NCBI GenBank assembly: GCA_945903635.1
Contig: CAMDOT010000033.1
Coordinates: forward strand, 1 to 35,990
Direction: 5' to 3'
Length of the DNA: 35,990 bases
Source of the DNA: Rhizobium sp. Q54
GTDB lineage: Bacteria; Pseudomonadota; Alphaproteobacteria; Reyranellales; Reyranellaceae
Under the pieces are notes generated by a model. That model had not been told where the DNA came from. It did no database searches and worked only from the letters and a program-made list of their open reading frames with translations. Both the position numbers and the translations under genes were made by a program. Of this stretch, positions 32,692 through 35,990 are shown one piece after another (position 1 is the stretch's first letter; each line of letters opens with the position of its first letter).

Positions 32692-34040
32692 TCCGCTTCC
32701 GCTCGATCATCTCGAGGGTCGTGGCGCTGCAGATCGTGGCGATCGGCGTCGCGTCCGTCCTGATGCCGCTGGCGCTGTTCTGGCTGCTCGACCAGACGGC
32801 CAACAATCTCCACCGCGACGCGCTGCTGAGCCAGGCTGCAACCGTCGGCAGCTTCCTGCGCTCGCAGCCTGGCGGCGGCGTGGCGCTCGACGTGCCGACC
32901 GATGCACGGCCGCTCTATTCCGACGGCTACGGGCTCTATGCCTACACGGTGCTCGATGGGTTGGACCGGGTGCTGTTCTCTTCACGTAACGACGGCGCCG
33001 CGCTGTTTCCCCCCGAGGAGGCACCGGTGGGCGAGTGGGTGACGCGGCCGCGCCCGTCGGGAACGGTCCTGTTCGGCGTCACGGTGATCCGTCCGGTCGG
33101 CGAGCACGTCTACCGCATCCAGGTCGGCCAGGACCTTTCCCATCGCGACGTCATCATCGACGACATCGTCACGACTTTCTTCACCAGCGTCGCCTGGATC
33201 ATCTTTCCCATCCTTTTGATGCTGCTGCTGATCGACATACTGATCTTCCGGCGTGCGCTCGAGCCAGTGCGCGAGGCCTCGACGACGGCGGCGGCGATCG
33301 GCCCGACACGAACCGATGTCCGCTTGCCCGAGCAGTCGATGCCGGCCGAGATCGTGCCGCTGGTTCATGCCGTCAACCAGGCGCTGGAGCGCCTCGAGGC
33401 GGGCTACCGTGCGCAACGCGAGTTCACCGCCGACGTGGCGCACGAGCTGCGCACGCCGCTCGCCATCATGCGCGCGCGGGTCGACGCGCTCGATCCGGGC
33501 CTCACCCAGGAGGCATTGCGCACCGACATCGTCGGCATGGCCCGCACCGTGGGCCAGGTCCTCGATATCGCCGAACTCGAGAGCTTCGTCGTTGGCGACG
33601 ATGCCAAGGCGGACCTGCACGCCGTCTGCTCCGAAGCCGTTGCCTTCATGGCGCCGCTGGCGGTCGGCCTCTCCAAGACGATCGCACTGACCGGTGCCGA
33701 GGGGCCGGTTTGGGTGCGCGGCCATGCCGATGCACTGTTCCGGGCCGTGCGCAATCTGGTCGAGAACGCCATCCGGCACACGCCGGCCGGCGGCTCGATC
33801 GAGGTCGAGGTCCTGGCCGACGGCGCCGTCCACGTTCTCGACGACGGTCCCGGTGTCCCCGAGGACGATCACAAGTCGATCTTCCGGCGCTTCTGGCGAC
33901 GCGACCGGACGCGGGCCGACGGCCGCGGCCTCGGCCTCGCCATCGTCGCCCGCGTCGCCGAGGTGCATGGCGGTTCCGTCGGCGTCGAGAACCGGCCCGA
34001 AGGTGGTGCGATGTTCACGTTGAGGCTGCAGCCTGCCTGA
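32688..34040 (+). CDS. Sensor histidine kinase, TctE/QseC-like
   Basis: 450 residues from the GTG that overlaps the regulator stop; GGAGGA lies ~9 bases upstream. Two membrane helices (~12-34 and ~165-187) bracket a ~130-residue periplasmic sensor (2CSK_N-like, with SDGYGLYAYTVLDGLDRVLF). Then comes the HisKA motif FTADVAHELRTPLAIM with H252. The ATPase boxes are present: N box RNLVENAIRHTP, G1 VLDDGPGVPE, F box IFRRFWR and G2 GRGLGLAIVARV. All catalytic residues look intact. The signal is unknown. No further in-operon partner follows: the next gene begins 131 bases on. Confidence 0.93.
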   Translation: MIRFRSIISRVVALQIVAIGVASVLMPLALFWLLDQTANNLHRDALLSQAATVGSFLRSQPGGGVALDVPTDARPLYSDGYGLYAYTVLDGLDRVLFSSRNDGAALFPPEEAPVGEWVTRPRPSGTVLFGVTVIRPVGEHVYRIQVGQDLSHRDVIIDDIVTTFFTSVAWIIFPILLMLLLIDILIFRRALEPVREASTTAAAIGPTRTDVRLPEQSMPAEIVPLVHAVNQALERLEAGYRAQREFTADVAHELRTPLAIMRARVDALDPGLTQEALRTDIVGMARTVGQVLDIAELESFVVGDDAKADLHAVCSEAVAFMAPLAVGLSKTIALTGAEGPVWVRGHADALFRAVRNLVENAIRHTPAGGSIEVEVLADGAVHVLDDGPGVPEDDHKSIFRRFWRRDRTRADGRGLGLAIVARVAEVHGGSVGVENRPEGGAMFTLRLQPA

Positions 34041-34171
34041 GCGGGGTGGCCGCCGCGGCGGCTGTGGTGAGACGGCAATAGCTTTGCTGCCCGGGCTCGC
34101 CCTATGATGGCGGCGAGGAACGAGCGCCCGCAGAGGTGCGCACCCGGGAGACGCGTCAATGAGCCTGGCTC
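34041..34171. other. Intergenic region before the ABC importer genes
   Basis: Contains the 14-base palindrome GCCGCCGCGGCGGC (34050-34063) without a T tract, so it is not a clear terminator. Near the right end, CGGGAG precedes a six-codon frame ATG...TAG (34159-34179), whose stop overlaps the TTG start of the permease gene. Confidence 0.5.
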
Positions 34172-35128
34172 TTGTATAGCTACATCGCGCGACGGCTGGC
34201 GTTCGGCGCCCTGACGATCGTCGGCGTGTCGATCATGGTCTTCGTGGTCATGCGCATCCTGCCGGGCGATCCTCTGGTGGCGATCTTCGGGCCCGAGGGC
34301 ATGACCAAGCTCACCGAGGAGCAGCGGGCCCACTTCATGAAGGATCTCGGCCTCAGCGATCCGCTGTGGGTACAGTATTTCGACTGGGTGAAGGCCATAC
34401 TGGCGGGCAACTTCGGCCGTTCGTTCTTCCGCTCCGAGGACGTCGCCGACATGATCCTGCGGCGTGGGCCCCTCACCGCCGAGATCGCGTTGCTCTCGGT
34501 ATTGATATCGTGGGTCGTCGGCATTCCGGTGGCGATCGTGAGCGCCTTGCGGCCCAACAGCTGGGCCGACAGCATCGTGCGATTCGTCAGCATCCTGTTC
34601 CTGGCGGTGCCGGGCTTCTGGATCGGCATGCTGATCGTGCTGGGGCTGCTGTTCTGGTTCGGCTATCGCGCGCCGATGGCGGGGGCGGCACTTTTCGTCG
34701 ATCCGATCGCCAACCTGCAGATCGTGATTGGCCCGGCGATCGTGCTGGGTTTGGGCCAGGCGGCCTATATCGCGCGCATGGCGCGCTCCAGTCTGCTGGA
34801 AGTGATCCGCGAGGATTATGTGCGCACGGCGCGGGCCAAGGGGCTGAACGGCCGGCTGGTGATTTCGCTGCATGCGCTGCCCAACGCCATGCTGCCGGTG
34901 ATCACTCTGTCGGGCGTGCTGATGGGACTGGTGCTGGCGGGCTCGATCCCGGTCGAGCGCGCCTTCGGCACGCCGGGGCTGGGTTTCGCCATGTTCACTG
35001 CAGTGAGCGAGCGCGACGTCTTCGTCATGCAGAATCTGGTGTTCCTCTATGCCGTGGTGTTCGTGGTGCTGAACATCTTCGTCGACCTTGCGATCGCCTT
35101 GCTTGACCCCAGGATCCGCTACCAATGA
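34172..35128 (+). CDS. ABC importer permease, DppB/OppB type
   Basis: 318 residues from a TTG (MYSYIARRLAFG), the start that best fits the family N-terminus. Six spans are visible (ALTIVGVSIMVFVVMRI, IALLSVLISWVVGIPVAIVS, FLAVPGFWIGMLIVLGLLFW, among others) with RILPGDPLV after the first. The EAA-type loop is YVRTARAKGLNGRLVISLHA, followed by LPNAMLPVITLSGVLM. DppB proteins pair with DppC to import peptides, nickel or glutathione across the inner membrane; the solute here is unknown. No binding protein gene precedes it. It overlaps the next gene as ATGA. Confidence 0.92.
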   Translation: MYSYIARRLAFGALTIVGVSIMVFVVMRILPGDPLVAIFGPEGMTKLTEEQRAHFMKDLGLSDPLWVQYFDWVKAILAGNFGRSFFRSEDVADMILRRGPLTAEIALLSVLISWVVGIPVAIVSALRPNSWADSIVRFVSILFLAVPGFWIGMLIVLGLLFWFGYRAPMAGAALFVDPIANLQIVIGPAIVLGLGQAAYIARMARSSLLEVIREDYVRTARAKGLNGRLVISLHALPNAMLPVITLSGVLMGLVLAGSIPVERAFGTPGLGFAMFTAVSERDVFVMQNLVFLYAVVFVVLNIFVDLAIALLDPRIRYQ

Positions 35129-35990
35129 CCGTGACCTCTCCCCTCGATCCGGTGCTGCCCGTGGCGCCCTCGCGGCTCAGGAATTTCCTGGCCGGCGTCC
35201 GCCGCTTTTTCCGCCGCGCGCCGCTCTCGGCCTTCTGGGGCTGCATTGCCGCCGCGATTGTCTTCATGTCGGTCGCGGCCCCCGTCATCGCGCCCTATCC
35301 GCCTCTGAAATCCGACTTCCGCGCCATGCAGAAGCCGCCCGATGAGAAACACTGGTTCGGCACCGATCAGATCGGCCGCGACACGCTCAGCCGCGTGATC
35401 TATGGCAGCCAGGCCTCGCTCACCGTGGCCTTCGGCGCAGTACTGTTCGGCACCACGCTGGGCGCGTTATGGGGGCTGGCCTGCGGCTATTTTGGCGGCC
35501 GCTTCGACATGTTCAGCCAGCGGCTGATCGAATTCCTGCAATCCTTCCCCGACCTGATATTGGCGATGGCGATCGCCATGGCGCTGGGAGGTGGCCTCGG
35601 CACCGTGATCGTGGCCATTGCCGTCACCCGCATTCCGTTCGGCGGCCGTGTCATCCGCTCGGTCGTGCTGTCACTCAAGGAGATGCAGTATGTCGAGGCA
35701 GCGCGCGGACTCGGCGCCTCGCACAAGCGCCTGATGTTCCGCCACATCCTGCCGCAGTGCGTGGCGCCCTATCTCATTCTCGCCACCACCCATCTCGGCG
35801 TCGCCATCGTCATCGAGGCATCGCTGGGGTTCCTGGGCGTCGGCATCCCGCCACCCAACCCGACCTGGGGCAACATGCTGTCGGATGCGCTCAACTCCGG
35901 CCTGATCCCGCCGTGGTGGCTGGTGTTCTTCCCGGGCGCCGCCATCACGCTCACCGTGCTCGCCTTCAACCTGCTGGGCGACGGCATCCG
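35125..35990 (+). CDS. ABC importer permease, DppC/OppC type (3' partial)
   Basis: At least 288 residues; the window ends within the gene, near its usual length (~280-300). The ATG overlaps the dppB-like stop as ATGA. The N-terminal cytoplasmic region is followed by a first span (FWGCIAAAIVFMSVAAPVIA), HWFGTDQIGRDTLSRVIYGS (strongly conserved in DppC), LTVAFGAVLFGTTLGALWGL and the EAA loop VEAARGLGASHKRLMFRHIL. Further spans and PPNPTWGNMLSDALN follow. It forms a heterodimer with the preceding permease; ATPase and binding protein genes are expected downstream. Confidence 0.92.
   Translation, partial: MTVTSPLDPVLPVAPSRLRNFLAGVRRFFRRAPLSAFWGCIAAAIVFMSVAAPVIAPYPPLKSDFRAMQKPPDEKHWFGTDQIGRDTLSRVIYGSQASLTVAFGAVLFGTTLGALWGLACGYFGGRFDMFSQRLIEFLQSFPDLILAMAIAMALGGGLGTVIVAIAVTRIPFGGRVIRSVVLSLKEMQYVEAARGLGASHKRLMFRHILPQCVAPYLILATTHLGVAIVIEASLGFLGVGIPPPNPTWGNMLSDALNSGLIPPWWLVFFPGAAITLTVLAFNLLGDGI

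Noticed and set aside
34050..34063. Palindrome as rho-independent terminator
   Set aside because: No loop of normal size and no following T tract.
1..35990. tRNA, rRNA, CRISPR array or intact insertion sequence
   Set aside because: No tRNA-like T-arm in a cloverleaf setting, no spaced direct repeats and no transposase motif were found by reading.

Overview
High-GC bacterial DNA (roughly two thirds G+C by eye) with densely packed, often overlapping genes. The mix of families (LLM oxidoreductase, amidase, creatininase-like, SelO, Tat sulfatase, DppBC-type permeases, a three-gene ABC exporter) and the small palindromic dispersed elements fit a soil or water alphaproteobacterium of the Hyphomicrobiales/Rhodospirillales kind. 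The exact taxon is a guess. No rRNA, tRNA, CRISPR array or intact insertion sequence was seen.

Layout. 1-3.6 kb: the end of a Kef-type antiporter, a cupin, an AhpD-like protein divergent from a LysR regulator, and an LLM-class oxidoreductase. 3.6-6.6 kb (minus): an operon of ABC ATPase, two ABC-2 permeases and a TfoX-like protein. 6.7-8.5 kb: a SnoaL-like protein divergent from an AraC regulator, then a secreted protein. 8.5-10.8 kb: a terminase-small-subunit-like HTH protein with a strong promoter, an overlapping P-loop kinase, and a secreted protein with an internal duplication. 10.8-14.6 kb: amidase, FAD dehydrogenase and Asp/Glu racemase-like protein, with a 139-bp inverted-repeat element between the first two. 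14.6-23.4 kb: bile-acid-symporter-like carrier, gluzincin peptidase, SnoaL-like protein, creatininase-like protein, Sel1 protein, Tat sulfatase, SelO, DinB and a YflT-like protein. 23.6-25.5 kb: a second copy of the HTH family under the same promoter design, a solo YgiT-type zinc finger, and a toxin-first RelE/antitoxin pair with an inverted-repeat operator.

25.6-29.2 kb is an accessory island of visibly lower GC. It carries an Mrr-like nuclease, two single-pass membrane proteins with cytoplasmic helical regions, a truncated carboxymuconolactone decarboxylase and an orphan ribbon-helix-helix protein. Copies of the leader and start region of the next gene (acyl-CoA-dehydrogenase-like, 29184) occur at 25603, 28317 and 29128, bracketing two segments of inserted DNA. 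This is the best candidate here for an undescribed, possibly defensive, system.

29.2-36 kb: the acyl-CoA-dehydrogenase-like flavoprotein, two tandem beta-barrel-like paralogues divergent from an OmpR/histidine kinase pair, and the start of a dipeptide/oligopeptide-type ABC importer that runs off the window.

Two themes recur: the duplicated HTH family with a conserved promoter, and small palindromic or repeat elements in and between genes. Functional calls rest on motifs and family resemblance judged by eye, without database searches.
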